Assembly (NCBI GenBank): GCA_036936605.1 | Contig: JAUPFV010000005.1 | Location: forward strand, 8,204,980 to 8,268,979 | Reading direction: 5' to 3' | Length of the DNA: 64,000 nt | From: Limnanthes douglasii subsp. nivea | Taxonomy: Eukaryota > Streptophyta > Magnoliopsida > Brassicales > Limnanthaceae | Shown here: positions 11,527-23,889 of the stretch, piece by piece | How the letters are laid out: each line of letters starts with the position of its first letter | Numbering within the stretch: position 1 is the first letter of the stretch | Made by a program: the position numbers and the translations under genes | The notes under the pieces: model-generated | Databases searched by the model: none | The model's input: only the letters and a program-made list of their open reading frames with translations | Told to the model about the DNA's origin: nothing

Positions 11527-12211
11527 ATAGTTTTGAAAAACACATCTGCGGCACCGCTGCAGCACTTGACAGCGTGTAACGCCCAAAAATTGTTAAGACG
11601 AGTCACGTAACGGTCCAAACAGAAAAACGCCCGCGGCGGCGGCGTTACAGATGCGCAACATCACGTTGTGTTGTGAGCATTATTCCACTGGCTACATCTA
11701 TTATTGTTTTATTATGTATAAACTATTTTTAATTACTTAAAACTGAAACGTTATGTACAAAGTAAATTAAATCAACGTAATTGATTTATTAAATTATTTA
11801 TATTGATAAAAGTTATTCACGTCTTATAGGGAATATTGAATTGCCACACACAAAATCTCTTTTTTTTTCTTCAACTGCACCTTGTCTCCTTCTACTGCAC
11901 ACTGCCTCCTGTGTGAGGTAAATGACCAAAGAGATGAAGATAACTTAATTAATGATAATATTTGAGTTTTTTATGTTTAGTTGGAGTTTTTTTTATGTTT
12001 AATCGCATTTGAATATCTTAAAATATTCGAAGTTAAGATTTTATAATATTTTTATTGATTTTTGGACTTAATTTCTTTTTTTTACTATATTATATATTAT
12101 TTAATTAATAGTATTGGTAAACGGAATAACTTTCGCCGCAACTCTCGTCCCATCGCCGCAATATTTTGACCCATTGTCGTCACGGGGGGTTGCACGTCAC
12201 TTAAAACCATG
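11527..12211. mobile_element. 685-bp MULE-like MITE with 9-bp target duplication
   Basis: Comparison of the two MULE copies shows an insertion present only in copy A. It is flanked by GTCAGACAC (11,518-11,526) and GTCAAACAC (12,212-12,220), 8 of 9 identical. The empty site GTCAGACAC sits in copy B at 58,196-58,204. The ends form a short imperfect TIR: ATAGTTTTGAAAAACAC at left and, reverse-complemented, ATGGTTTTAAGTGACG at right. A 9-bp duplication is characteristic of Mutator-like elements. There is no transposase inside. The termini are unusually GC-rich for this window (CGCCCGCGGCGGCGGCG near 11,630; TCGCCGCAACTCTCGTCCC near 12,135). Confidence 0.75.
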
Positions 12212-12689
12212 GTCAAACACCATTGTTCTTTCTCATTAGAGGAATTGCAAAATTACTTAAATTTTAATCATAACAAAGTCAGCCATACTACATTTGTTCT
12301 TTGATATTACATGAATTAAAAATATTTTAAAATTGTGTTCAACATGCCTAAATGTATTTGTGTACACTGTACTGATCATTGAAAATATAAAAAGCTTAAA
12401 TTTGTGATGAACATGCCTAAATATATTTGTGCACACTTATGGATCATTGAGCATTGCATGAATATATGTGTCGTTTGCTTTTGTGTTTTTTTCTTTGTAT
12501 TATACATCGATTTGTCATTTTCCGTATACATATTTCATATAAGGATATATCATAACACCACAATCAAGTGATATGGCTTTAGTAAGTTTATATTTTTAGT
12601 GTGCTCATTAATACCCATATGGTAAAATTATATAAATGAAGTCTAAAGAGACACTTTGAGTTTGAAAAAAACAAACATGCTCAAATTTT

Positions 12690-13684
12690 TACAAGTCTTG
12701 ATGTTTCCTTTATTATCGAGTTGTTGAAAAGTATATAAGTAAATCGGTGATGGGCCATTAGGAAATGGTTAAAAGGATTCTCCACTACTAGCAACAAAAT
12801 AAGACACATGTTGACATATAACAAATCAGATAATATGAAGATCATTGGGTATCCCAAATCAAATTTTGGTAGGATGTATGGACATATTTAACAACATTGT
12901 TGTCAGCATATTCCTATTAGTTGAAGATATACTATTATAGAATAGTGTAAAGTAACACTAGTTACATTATTTACTATGATATGCATCCCACCAGTTGTTA
13001 TGATTAATGCATTTAGTCATTTAGAAGGATATAAAATCCCATAAGAATATAATATGATAATAATTCTACAGTTAAGTAACACGATATTTGTCTAAGTCCA
13101 AACACATAAATACCAAGTTCATGTATGTTAAAGAGAGTGTACAAATTTTTCAAATCAGTATAGAGCACATCGATAAAAAACCCAATATGGCAGATCATCT
13201 TACTAAATCAGTGGTTTCCACATTTTTTCTGGAACAAACTATTAGGATGCTTGTTGTTGATTTCGAGAATTTTTTTTATTTCAGTGGGAGTTTTATTAAA
13301 AAGTCTTGTGATATATTTAATATTTCGTTGTACACATTTCATATTATTGGAAATGCATATTTGCATGCTCATTTATGTTTCATTGACTTCGTAACCTCAT
13401 TATGTAGATCTTCATTTAAGTATAACATGTTAAGAATATATATGCGTGATTAATTTTCATATTATTCTTATTGTACACATTGTGATAGACCTATATAACT
13501 ATTTGATGACGATTATATGATTATTGTTTTGCCTATTTTCTCACATTGAATTGATAAGGTCATTAGTCATCTATCGTTCATCGTGATTTACGAGATTTTT
13601 CATTATATCTATGAAAGATAGTTTACAATTTTTTCATAAAGTAAATACATCATTTGGTAACATATGTCGATCCAAGTGGGGGAC
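12690..13684 (+). pseudogene. Ty1/copia RNase H end (broken pol 3' end)
   Basis: The C-terminal end of a copia polyprotein is readable in several frames. MLTYNKSDNMKIIGYPKSNF (about 12,805-12,865) matches the start of the copia RNase H region. Later come DNNSTV and SKHINTKFMYVKESVQIFQI (about 13,090-13,150), then SIEHIDKKPNMADHLTKSV, the usual last conserved block. Stops and frame changes separate the pieces. The remnant ends at a polypurine tract (AAGTGGGGGAC) directly before the LTR. Its 5' part is missing. The beginning abuts MULE copy A, and the same junction type recurs next to MULE copy B at about 58,540-58,603. Confidence 0.75.
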
Positions 13685-14330
13685 TGTTGGAAATGTATGA
13701 ATTGATCCATGCTTAGTGATGTATTTAGACAATGTTGATAAATGGTCCAATTGATAAGTAATCGGAAAAATAAAATAATTAGAAATTTGACCGATAGATG
13801 AAAATAAATTATAGGGGTAATTGTGTAGATACCAAGTTAAATTCGAGTTTTATAGATAATTGAAACCAAATATTGACAATTAAGACTAAACATAAAGTTT
13901 ATGGACTAATTTTGGAGAAAACAATTAGTTAGATTATGTCCCGCGACATATAGCGGAATACAAAGATATGAGTGCAATTGGGCTTAAGTGAATATCCTTA
14001 ACTGCACTTCATATAATGAGGATATACAATGTTGTATTTCTTCATTCACTTATCTAAAGAAATTCACCTCTTTATTGATTATAAGATCTAAGCTTATATA
14101 TTTTCTCTTTGAATTTGCTTTCATCTCCTTCTTCAAGATCGAGAGATCAAGATTGGGAGTTATAGTTGTAGCAACAAGATAATAGAAATAAAAAGAATAT
14201 CAGGAAATAATCGCTAAAATTTCTACATTATCATGCAAGCGATTATTCCGCATTTTTAAGAGTTGATCGATATCTAAAATAGATTCGAGATACAGATCTA
14301 GGAGTTGGAGCGATTCAAACTTCTACACCA
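13685..14330 (+). mobile_element. Ty1/copia 3' LTR
   Basis: It starts TGTTGGAAATGTATG immediately after a purine-rich tract, the classic start of a copia 3' LTR. The 3' border is uncertain; a CA-ending candidate lies near 14,325 (CAAACTTCTACA). The 5' LTR is not in the window. The A+T-rich DNA from 14,330 to 14,640 shows no further feature. Confidence 0.6.
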
Positions 14331-14639
14331 TTCATGTAATGCTATTAGATTTTTTTTATATAAAATTCTCATAGATGGTATATTTCTGCATTTTAATAAT
14401 ATTATTTTATTTTGTAACTAAATTGTTTACCTATTAAACTAATTTCAAATTATTTTTATTTATAATTTTCGAGATTTTGAATTATTTTAATATTGATGTA
14501 ACTATATATAATAAAAAATTTAATATAAAAATTATATTTATATGATTAATTTGTCAATTATATTTCAATATTAAATATTATTGTTTACTTAACATTTTAA
14601 ATATATAAAATTAAGATATAATTAATTATATATGCCCGA

Positions 14640-14940
14640 TATATTTAATGAGCTAAAAATATATATTAATTGAGTCATTATATAAGTCTAAACTGGATAT
14701 TAAACCTGTACGCAGTTATAGCAAGTAATACATGTACTCATTGGTTTATTAGTGATCCAAATTGCAACTAGGGTTCATGTGACAACCCTTTTTATGGATA
14801 TAAATAGACCATGTATTCATTTCGAGAGTGATGAATAATTATAATAATAATCATTAATATAGTGACTTTATCTTTAGTAATATATGTGTGGTATTTCAAT
14901 CACTCTAAACTTGTTATGAGGGTATGAGTTTAACCGGACA
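14640..14940 (+). repeat. 5' LTR-like copy of outer gypsy element
   Basis: The segment with TACATGTACTCATTGGTTTA, then TATGGATATAAATAGACC and a following ATTATAATAGTGAC-type stretch aligns with 27,843-28,150. The TATAAATAGA block looks like an LTR promoter. Borders are approximate because the copies are strongly diverged. Confidence 0.5.
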
Positions 14941-15099
14941 AATAAATAGAAAAGTCACTAGTTATGACTACTTTTATTTTGATTATGGAAAATATTATGG
15001 AGACGAGACCGGTGTCCAAATAGGGGTCAAAGATCCAATAATAACTAAAGAATCATGAATCTCTATCACATATCTTTTTCATCAGACCAATATTATTGA

Positions 15100-15880
15100 C
15101 CTTGGTTGGAATTTAAAGTATATCAAGCATATGATACATCAACGGTCTCGTTCTAGGCGTCAAGGCATACTGAGGGAAAGACATCATCAATGCAGGGTCA
15201 ACCCTAATATCAACCTATGTCTCCTATGCACTAACATGGACAACCTCATATTCAACCAATGCATCATTACCTTTAACATTAACAACATAATGCTCATTCT
15301 CATCTAGTGATGAATGTTCATTCGGTATTTTAAAGTGCTAATCTCGTTTAATGTGTAGTGCCACGGATCGACCATATTATTCGACTATATATATGAAACC
15401 TTTTTATTATTCAAACCCATATCACTTCAGTCCTAATCATGAATACCCAGAGGGCTATAAGAGTTTGACCAAACACCTAGTGTGAAATGATATTTATTCT
15501 TACTCATAAATGCCTGGTATGACCAATTTCTCTCTGGCATAAGAGATATTTACGGGATACATACTTTATAGGTTTAACAACTATAAGATGGAAAGTTAAG
15601 ATGGGACAAAAGACCACGATCAACATATTTAAAAACTCAGAAATGTAATGCTTAGCTTCAGCGAGGAATATCGTTTGTTATGTAGTTATTTCTTTATGTA
15701 TAGGTACCAATTCGTTAGAAGTAAGGTTATTAAGTGAGATGTGGATTATATTAGATATGGTAAACAAGATCCTAATGCAAGTCTAAGATATTATACTCGG
15801 TGATTTGTGGAAACGAAGAATAGTTTCGATTGTTTTGATAAGGAAATGACATACACTTATTTTAGAATTTTTTTTGGAAA
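15100..15880 (+). pseudogene. Gag N-terminal half of outer gypsy element
   Basis: Gag forms the virus-like particle of the element. Fragments of the Retrotrans_gag fold are readable: RFNNYKMES, then DGTKDHDQHI, then MLSFSEEYRLLCSYFFM and finally RYYTR-stop-FVETKNSFDCFDK. These parallel the 'KYDGTxDPxxHL ... F' pattern of Tat-lineage gag. Stops and a frameshift break it. It stops abruptly near 15,880, where the nested DNA begins. Confidence 0.5.
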
Positions 15881-16566
15881 GATATGATGATGAAGAAGGT
15901 TTTCATTCAGCGCATTATTGTCATAAATAGATTCACTAATCAAGATGGAGGAAACTATATCGTTGGGGGCAGACCCAATTGATAAATTATAGCTACAACA
16001 CTGATAATGGTAACATATCATCCAACTTAAACCCCCAACTAGAAAGTTTATAATCCAGAACTGATCAGTCATGTAAGTTTGTCCACCTTTTCATTTTTGA
16101 GACCCCTGTTTTCCGTTCCAAAAAAGAAAACAACCAAACCAGGTATCAGACTGGCTGAAATGACGGGTCAGGCTGAGGGGGTCCCCACATGTAACGAGAA
16201 AATAACAAATGATAATGCCAAGTAGAAACTTTTATTATCAAAGAAGAGAACTTACATTTGTTTAGGGTTCTATCTTCTATTTAGATATTTTTCTCACCGT
16301 TTATCGGTGGTTACTATAATATTAGCTACATGCGAGACTGCATTTACATCATGGGACCTAAATTTATGAGTAATGCGTTAGTGGTTTGACTGGTTCCATT
16401 AAAGTAGTATTAAACCGTTGAATTTTCCGTTTTTCTTGTAGATCGGGCTCGATCGGCATTATCCGCACGCGAAGCCGAGCGTACTCCAATCGATCCCCTT
16501 CTGCACAGTCTGATATCTCATTCAGTTCATTCTTTAGATCAAGTCATCTATCTGCATCTTTGGTCG
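15881..16566. other. Unassigned DNA between outer gag and inner repeat copy
   Basis: No gene is recognised. The stretch contains pyrimidine- and GC-richer patches near 16,080-16,200 and 16,430-16,500. It may belong to the inner element's LTR, but it has no visible partner next to 25,650. Confidence 0.4.
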
Positions 16567-16790
16567 GTGAAATACTTGATCGGTCCAAGCGCCATCAAAC
16601 TACCTCGCATTGGTCAGATAGGCCCTGATTTATTATACAGACATCGGTTATGCTCGATACCTTTATCCTCTTTGCTTGCTGCTCAGATTTATACCGTACT
16701 CAGGTTTTTTTCATACTCTTCAAGTGGTTTCGTCTGCTCAGATACATTTATACTTAACAAGCAAAGGATACCCCATCATCAGGGCACCTC
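16567..16790 (-). repeat. LTR-like repeat copy, low-coordinate side
   Basis: It shares TATACAGACATCGGTTATGC (here) / TATACAGACCTCGGTTATGC (25,700) and the following CTTTATCCTCTTTGCTTGCT with 25,650-25,855. Position at both ends of the inner element suggests an LTR pair, but TG/CA borders and a target duplication are not seen. Confidence 0.5.
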
Positions 16791-17422
16791 ATAGTTCATG
16801 GATTGTGCGTGGTAAGCGTATAGTCGATGAATTAAACATAATAAGGCGAGCAAATGAATCGATATTGTGGAGGGCCCAATTCGAATGACATATGAATGAC
16901 ACTAGTAGGTTATTTAACATTTTAAAAGACACGTGGATGGGTCATATCTATGCATGTGAATCGACGGTTCTCACACCCAAGCCGTTTTATGAAAATGGCG
17001 CTTGGGTTTTGATGAAGCATGCTTAAGGCTTAAAGTCGTTGGAAATTTCTTATTATATCACACGTGGGTGTAAAGTAGATTACGAATTTTCAATTCTTTT
17101 TTCAGTTATTTGTAGTATCACTCCCTTTATTATTTCTTCTTTTTCCCTTTACTTGTTGCTGCTTCAAGGATTTGTTGCTCCAGAAAGATTCTCGTCATCT
17201 TCAAGCGTCAATACATGTATGTCGATTTTATGTATGTATAGTTAGCATTTGTTCGGAGGAAAACCCTTTGGGTTTAGTATAAGTGATGAACCCTTTACTC
17301 ATATACCAATAGAAATAAAAAAAACCATCTTCACTAGGCATAATACCCATCCTTGAGTCACCTCCTCTTTTAATTGTTCTTATTCGTCATATTGGCTCAT
17401 TGAAATCAAACAAGTAGATACA

Positions 17423-19631
17423 ATGGCACCAAAAAAAGCAGTGAAGAAAAAAGTGGTGAAAACTGCAGAGTTAGAATTTAGAGACCCAACATTCCTAGAA
17501 AGTTTTTTCACTCGACTTTCCAATCAATATGGGTATCTGGATAATAATGGGTTACTAAGATTTAGGGCTAGATATGGGATTCCCGATGATGTAATACTGA
17601 GGGTGCCATCAGTTGGTGAACATCCTTATCAGACACAGGATCATAAGACTTCCTATTCACTATCGTATTCGATTGAGGGCTTCGATTGCCATTTCCCTCA
17701 TTAATTTGGGATTTATTTAGCGTAATAAATATGCACAACCCAATTAGCTGCGAATGGGTGGACGACGCTTCTTAGTATAGTTTTGAGCTTGCACTTATTA
17801 TGATTAAAGTCTGCTGGCAGATTTACTCTTAGACATTGATGCAGCTAACCTTGCCAAATATCCTTTCTTCAACACCTAGTTGACCGGAATGAGAAATATT
17901 TTTGAACTCCCTTCATTGTATAAGAAATAGACAAATTTGTTTGTGTTCATGTCGGGAAATTGGGAGCATGAAAAAACCAATATGAATCTCCAGTTAGAAA
18001 GAAAGTGGAAAGTGAAGTGTAAGCGTCATTAGTAATTTTTATATGTTTTGTTGGCCAAATCCGACATCAATCATCCCTAAATGTTTTGTGCAGGTGAAGA
18101 AACCCATCAGGATTGGTGCAAAGAAGGCACGTCGAAGGAGTACAAGAACCTTCTGGTTCAAGTAGATAACCTAGCGTAACTCGACTTGGTTTCAAGAACC
18201 AACTCTTCTGTTTACCCAGGTGAACTATTTGAAAGTTGATCTATGGCTAGTGCTAGAACTGAACATTCCAAAAAAGGAGGAGGTGACCTTGGCAGATGGT
18301 GGTGAGGTGACATAGTGCAGACTCAAGCACGACGCGCTCGGGATGATCAATATGATTCAGATGATGAAGTGAGACCTATGGAGACGAAGTTCTGGGTGAT
18401 AGTTAATGATGTACCTATTGCAACAAGGAAGTTTTAGCTGGTGGATGAGGACAGTGGAGATGATATTGCGGTGCTAGAGAATATGGTCGATCAGTTGGTG
18501 CATCCAATGATTGAGCGGGACCGGGGGAAAGCTCCTGAGGTGGTCATTCTAGATGGAAACCAAGCTGACGACCAGACGGTCCGGGTATAGGATAGTGATG
18601 ATGAAGGAGGAAGGGGGGATGAAAGAAACGAATTCCCAAGGAGATAACACAAAGAACTAAAAATTTGTGAACTCAGCAAACGTTCGCACCAGTCCCATTT
18701 GTTCATGGGGTCGGCACTGGACCCTCATTTGTCAATATTGCTAGACCGGAGCAAATACCAACTGGTAACAGAGGAACCGAGTCGAGTAGAAGAGAAGTGC
18801 CCATGGAGGAGTTGTCGTCGACCAGAGTTGTTATGCCTCGCCTTTCAATGCTGATGTTCGAGCACTTCAAGCGCTATCCTGAACTGTCATACTATGATGG
18901 CCTGCCCATGAGTGACATCCTGCAATGAAAAGTGAAGTTGGCGATTGAGGTAAGGCAGACTATACTTAACTATAAAATCGAAAAGACGACCATAAATTAA
19001 TCTTATGTTATATGCATATGGATCATAACTTGGTCGTGCTATCGTATCGTCAGATTTCCAATGATGATTTGGAAGTCGTAAAGAAGTGGAAACTGGAGCT
19101 TATGTTATTCGGGTCGGCGAAGAGTTTGACCACCGAGCTTGTTTGGTTTAAATAATCTTATGGGTCTGCCAAGGCATTAAAAGACAAGGCGAACGAGGCG
19201 AACGAGGGTCTTCGGGAGGAGATTGCTTCTCTTAAAAGGTCATTGTCCTCGAGTGAGGAAAGATGTAAGGATCTGTTTTCTAATAATCTTTCCCTCCTTG
19301 CACAAAACAACGTTTTGATCAAGATGAATGATAAGGTGATGTCACAAAGTGTTGGTCTGCTCGCACATAATGTGGCACGGGCGCAAAGAGTGAAACAACA
19401 AGCTGAGTGTCTGGTTGTGCTGATGTTAGAGAACAAAGAACTCAAAGGTAAGGTAGAGAATGCAAAGAAAGATATGGATATCGAACGCGGTCAATGGAAA
19501 AAGAAAGTGGGAACCGCTCTAGAGAAGAGGGAGAAGCAAGTGATGGGGGTTACGATAAATATGATAGCGAACAACCAAAAGGAGACCATGGCAGAACTAC
19601 TGGCGATGAATCCAGGTATGAAGCTGGGATA
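17423..19631 (+). pseudogene. Antisense ORF of inner Tat element (coiled-coil, spliced)
   Basis: This ORF runs opposite to gag-pol. It opens MAPKKAVKKKVVKT, continues with YLDNNGLLRFRARYGIPDDV (about 17,530-17,595), and further on QLAANGWTTLLSIV, which fits the plant 'putative gypsy type transposon' N-terminal domain. A GT-AG intron is plausible at 18,019-18,093 (GTAAGCG to TTTTGTGCAG). The last part, 19,160-19,631, is one open frame with heptad-rich sequence (ANEGLREEIASLKRSL, ENKELKGKVENAKKDMDIE), a coiled coil. Stops in the middle make this copy broken. Two G-box-like CACGTGG sites at 16,930 and 17,061 lie upstream. The role of such ORFs is unknown; a second example is at 47,810-50,455. 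Confidence 0.6.
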
Positions 19632-20649
19632 GCTAAGTCATTTGGTAAAAGCGTCCGTCCCTCCAAGAGTGGGTGGCTCTCCGAACACTAAACCTATTCA
19701 TATGGAGCAAGGAGTCGACAAGACGACGGTGGTGGAAGCTGAGGGGGCTGGGACATAACCAACTGGTGCGGTTCCTGCCAAAACCATTTTGGGAGATCCC
19801 CCGGCTGCTACAAGCTCTTGAAGTACTTACCCACGCGCCGATTTCTTTAATGACTAAATATTCATGTTTTATAAATTCTAATTTTTAGACTTGAATTAGT
19901 ATCTATGATGAAATCAACTACTTTCGGATGCTGTCGTATTGTTATGCAAACAAGTACAACTTTTCCTATTTGTATGACAGGTTTTAGTTGTATTAGCTCA
20001 TATTAAATGTGCGCATGCTATTTGTATAAATTCCCTTGCGAAGCTTGGGTGTTGTTAACATACCAGGAACACAGAAGTTGATTTGAAGATGTGTTTATTA
20101 GTTACATTAGCTATTTGGGTTAATCCTTACATGGTCGAGCTTAGTAGCGCTCATTGCGTAGCTAGGAAATGACTTATCCTTTTAGCTGAGTCGCTGAGAG
20201 GTTATAAAACCCTATTGTATGGCCTGATATAGGCTTGATTTTTAACCAGTTCGCTTATATACCATGTACAAGGTATCATGCTCAGTGTGGCCTTTACGTA
20301 GCCTGTAGACGTGGACAATTAGTCCGGTCGTGCTTATAGAGACTTGGTCTAGACTCAGTATGAACCCTTGCATATCCCGTAGGTGTGGTCATAAACCTGG
20401 TCGCAATTGTAATAATGGAGAAAATGTAGTAATAAACACACGTAATGGAGAAAGCGATAGAATATATTGAGAAGATGAATAAGTGTTTGGATGCCTCATG
20501 AAAAAGCCATCCCGCACCATCAGGAGGCAAAGAGCGCATCCTCATAATTACAAAGATTGCCGATACAAATTTAAATGATTTGCATTCAGGGCGCAACCCT
20601 CTGCGTCTGCGAGACGATAGGCTCCACTATGGCCTTTAGAAATAACGAT

Positions 20650-21560
20650 ATATGGTCATTCCCAATTAGGGCCTAATTTTCCAGTTGCTCTGTCGCCCAC
20701 TCCCTTGAATATCTTCTTCATTACCGTGTCGCCAACCTGGAAACTGTGCGGTTTTAGCCGAGCATTGAACCGTCCCCTCATCAGGCTTCTGTAGTGCTCT
20801 TCACGAACGCGTGCTTGATCGCATATCTTTTTTATAAGGTCAATGATTATTCGTCGGCTGGCGAGGTTGGTGTCTTCTTCATAACTCGCAATCCTATGGC
20901 TTGGCACAATTATTTTTGTTGGGACCAAAATTTCACTGCCATAAACGAGGGCGAAGGGGGTGTCTCCAGTTGTAGCTCAATGAGTAGTTCAGTATGCCCA
21001 GATGACCTCCACCAATTTGTCATGTCATTTGTCTTTGGCTCCTTCAAGCTTCTTTTTGATCCATTCCAAAATTATTCTGTTGGTGACTTCGACTTGTCCT
21101 TTTTCTTGGGGGTAATATGGTATGGAGAAATATTGTTCGATCCCATACTACTTACAAAATGTTGTTACCACCGAATTTTGGAATTATGGGCTATTATTTG
21201 TCATCAAAGCACACGGTATGCCAAACCTAACAAGTATTTGATTGTGGATAAAGTCACATACCTCCCGAGATCGGGTTCAGAATATGGCTTTGGCTTCTAA
21301 CCATTTTGTAAAGTAGTCCACCGCAAAAATTAGAAATTGTCTTTTGCCAGTCGTTATAGGGAGCGTCCTACGACGTCGATGCCCCACTTGTCAAAAGGGA
21401 AAGGAATAAGGACAACTTGCATATACTCGCTTGGTAGATGCCAATATTGGCAAACTATTGGAATTGATGACATTGTTGAACCAGTCGATCCGCATCGGCC
21501 GCCAATTCTAGCCAATAATATCCATCCAATAGAAAACGTCGAATGAGGCTTCGATACCCA
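20650..21560 (-). pseudogene. Integrase remnant of inner Tat element
   Basis: Integrase inserts the cDNA into the chromosome. The core is readable from 21,360 downward: FAVDYFTKWLEAKA carries the first catalytic Asp. The second motif reads MTNNSPKF, with Asn in place of the usual Asp. A later frame has VTNRIILEWIKKKL, near the third catalytic region. The C-terminal part at 20,928-20,656 is open and includes NARLKPHSFQVGDTVMKKIF and GKLGPNWE, the typical end of Ty3/gypsy integrase. Frameshifts separate the blocks. The region 19,640-20,650 shows no further domain. Confidence 0.75.
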
Positions 21561-21616
21561 AAGTGCGCTCGTGCTCCTCCTGCGTGTAAGTCGTGCAAAA
21601 CTGAGGTAGCTTCTGG

Positions 21617-22057
21617 TCAGTCATGGAAGCTTAGCAAAGGTCGAGTAGCATTTTCTCCATATAAGACTATGTCCGACACACAGTATTTGGCCGCCCGTTG
21701 GTAAAGAATTTGAGCAGCGTTCTTATTAGTTGGTAGAATGGTGGAGTTCAAGTATAGTAGGTAAGGCTGCCTCCAATCGTTAGAGCTGTCAATTGCAAGT
21801 ATAGTCCTGGTGATAACCAGGGGATTCTCCCCCAAGGCTGCGGCCTTTGTTAGTGTGTCTGCCACAGAGTTTTCCAGTCGGGGAACTTGCTCATATGATA
21901 CATGTACAAACTTGGACTCGCATTCCTTGAGTATTTCTAAGTAGCTCTGTATTCTCTCTTTTTTTGTATCATAAGTGCCTTTGGCCTGGTTGATGACCAA
22001 TTGCGAGTCTGAACGAAGATGTAGCATACGAGCCCCATATATCAAAGCTAGCTTCAT
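21617..22057 (-). pseudogene. Second (archaeal-type) RNase H and integrase zinc region
   Basis: A 146-codon open stretch contains LRSDSQLVINQAKGTYDTKK, then YEQVPRLENSVADTLTKAA, which is the aRNH pattern found in Tat-lineage gypsy elements between the RT-linked RNase H and integrase. The last third (QILYQRAAKYCVSD) enters the integrase N-terminal region. The domain removes RNA from RNA/DNA hybrids during replication. It is one of the best-preserved parts of this element, though its neighbours are frameshifted. Confidence 0.75.
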
Positions 22058-22390
22058 ACCACAAAGAACTACCTCATATTCTGATATATTGTTTGTAACT
22101 GGAAAATTAAATCGGATAGCCTGTTTGATTTCCTCATCCGTAGGTAAACGGAGTACGACCTCTGCACCACCACCGGACGTGCTTCAAGCCGCATCAGTTG
22201 CAGTCATCCATTCATTGTGCTCGGTTTTAGTAGCATCCCCGTCAAGAGGAGATATTTCTCTGGACGAGGAGAACTCGGCTATGAAATCTGCTATGACTTG
22301 TCCCTTTATAGCAGTACATGGTTCAAACTGGATATTGTATTCTCCGAGTTTAATACTTCACTTTGTTAGTCGACCCAATGCGTCAGGTTT

Positions 22391-23500
22391 TTACAGCACT
22401 GCTTTAAGGGGAAAGGCTGTTCGTACCCAGGTCTTGTGTCCCTGAAAGTAAGGGTGTATTTTTCGAGCGGATACGACTAAACCCAACGCGAGTTTTTCAA
22501 GGTTGAGGTACCTTGTTTTGGCATCGACCAAAATTTTGCTCGAGTAGTAGATAGGTCTTTGTATTCTGTTTGGTTCACTTCTAACCGAAAAGGGAGAAAC
22601 TGACAAGTATAAGAGGCCCATTGGTTAGTGGTGCAGATTAGATTTCTTGCGACGTAAGGTAATTTTTCAATTCAGTGAATGCCTTATTATATTCCTCCGT
22701 CCAGTCAAACATATTTTCTCCCCGGAGAATCTCAAAGAATGGGTGAATTTTATCCGAGGCTCATGGGATGAAGTGTGATTGTGCGGCGAGGCGCCCCGTA
22801 AGGCAATGTACTTCCTTGATGGTCTGTGGAGGCGTAATTTGTATAATTACATTCAATTGGGTGGGGTCGGTCTCAATACCTCTTTAGCTGACTACGTAGC
22901 GTAGAAATTTACCATTGCTTACTCCAAAAGAGCACTTAATCGGGTCGAGTTTTAAATTGAACTTGCATAGTAAGTTGAAAACAATTTGGAGCATCCCGAG
23001 TTTTTGTTCCCCTGTGTGCGTCTTTACGATCATATCGTCAATATATGCTCCTATGTGTTTCCCCAAATGGTCGCTAAAAATATGGTTAATTAAGCGTTGA
23101 TATGCGGACCCCGTATTCTTCAACCTGAATGGTCGCTAAAAACCACGCTCGGTTTGAAAATCCTTGTGACGAGTTAAGGCAGATATGATTGTATCCTGAC
23201 TATACATCCATGAATGACAGGTACTCGCATCACAATGCAGATTCTACGAGCTGGTCAATGCGGGTAGGGGGAAAGCATCGTTGGGGTATACTTGGTTGAG
23301 GTCAGTGAAATCGACGCACACGCGCCACTTTCCCCATTTCTTCCTAACTAGGACCAGGTTTGCCACCCAGACCGGATACCTGGCCCGCCTGATGTGCCTT
23401 AATTAGGATAGCTTTGTCACCTCGACCAGTATAGCTTCCTGCTTCTCGATGGAGAACGATCACCGCTTTTGTCGTACTGGTTTTGCATATGAATCGATCG
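22391..23500 (-). pseudogene. Reverse transcriptase and linked RNase H of inner Tat element
   Basis: RT copies the element RNA. From about 23,500 downward one reads AHQAGQVSGLGGK-like and DQLVESAL-type blocks in shifting frames. The open piece 23,123-22,884 has AYQRLINHIFSDHLGKHIG, then AYIDDMIVKTH with the catalytic YxDD motif intact. The linked RNase H lies at 22,621-22,391: RPIYYSSKILVDAKTRYLN, LEKLALGLVVSARKIHPYF. Stops and frameshifts occur between the blocks. Confidence 0.8.
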
Positions 23501-23889
23501 CCAACTTGTGACAAATAACTAAGGGCTCAACACCTGAAACATCAATTGCCTCCCACGTAAACACATCTAATTGTTTTCCTAATAACTCAATCAAAGATTT
23601 CTTGAAACTAAAAGATAGTTTATTACCCAATCATAGCATGCGTCCCCCTGCTATTGCCTCCTCCATCGATTCTGGTAGGCTGTCTACAGGCTGCTCTGCT
23701 TATCGTGGTTCAACGACTGGGTCATGTGAGGGGGGGGGGGGGTACTAACTCCCACCCCGTGAACCACCAAATCAGTTAGTTTCTATCTTAGTGGTTTGGT
23801 GGGGTCGACGGTAACTGCATAGCGCATCCTCGTCGTACGCTGGCTCCCTCGAATAATACCGATTATGCTTCCAATCGAGTACTTTATGC

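Larger units (their letters stand above)
8860..12560 (+). mobile_element. MULE copy A (degenerate Mutator-like transposon)
   Basis: This is a MuDR-type DNA transposon fossil. In order it has a short stretch of the '72-bp' repeat (8,860-9,060), a degraded transposase (about 9,090-11,150) and a non-coding 3' part up to about 12,560. The whole unit aligns with 54,600-58,520 (copy B), block by block and on the same strand. True TIR ends were not located in either copy. Copy A differs by a 685-bp MITE insertion at 11,527-12,211. Confidence 0.75.

Noticed and set aside
20794..21300. 168-codon plus-strand ORF
   Set aside because: It overlaps the minus-strand integrase, whose motifs are clear; the plus frame has no recognised domain.
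22884..23123. Endogenous pararetrovirus RT
   Set aside because: The order gag-protease-RT-RNase H-aRNH-integrase, with integrase C-terminus, is that of a Ty3/gypsy retrotransposon.
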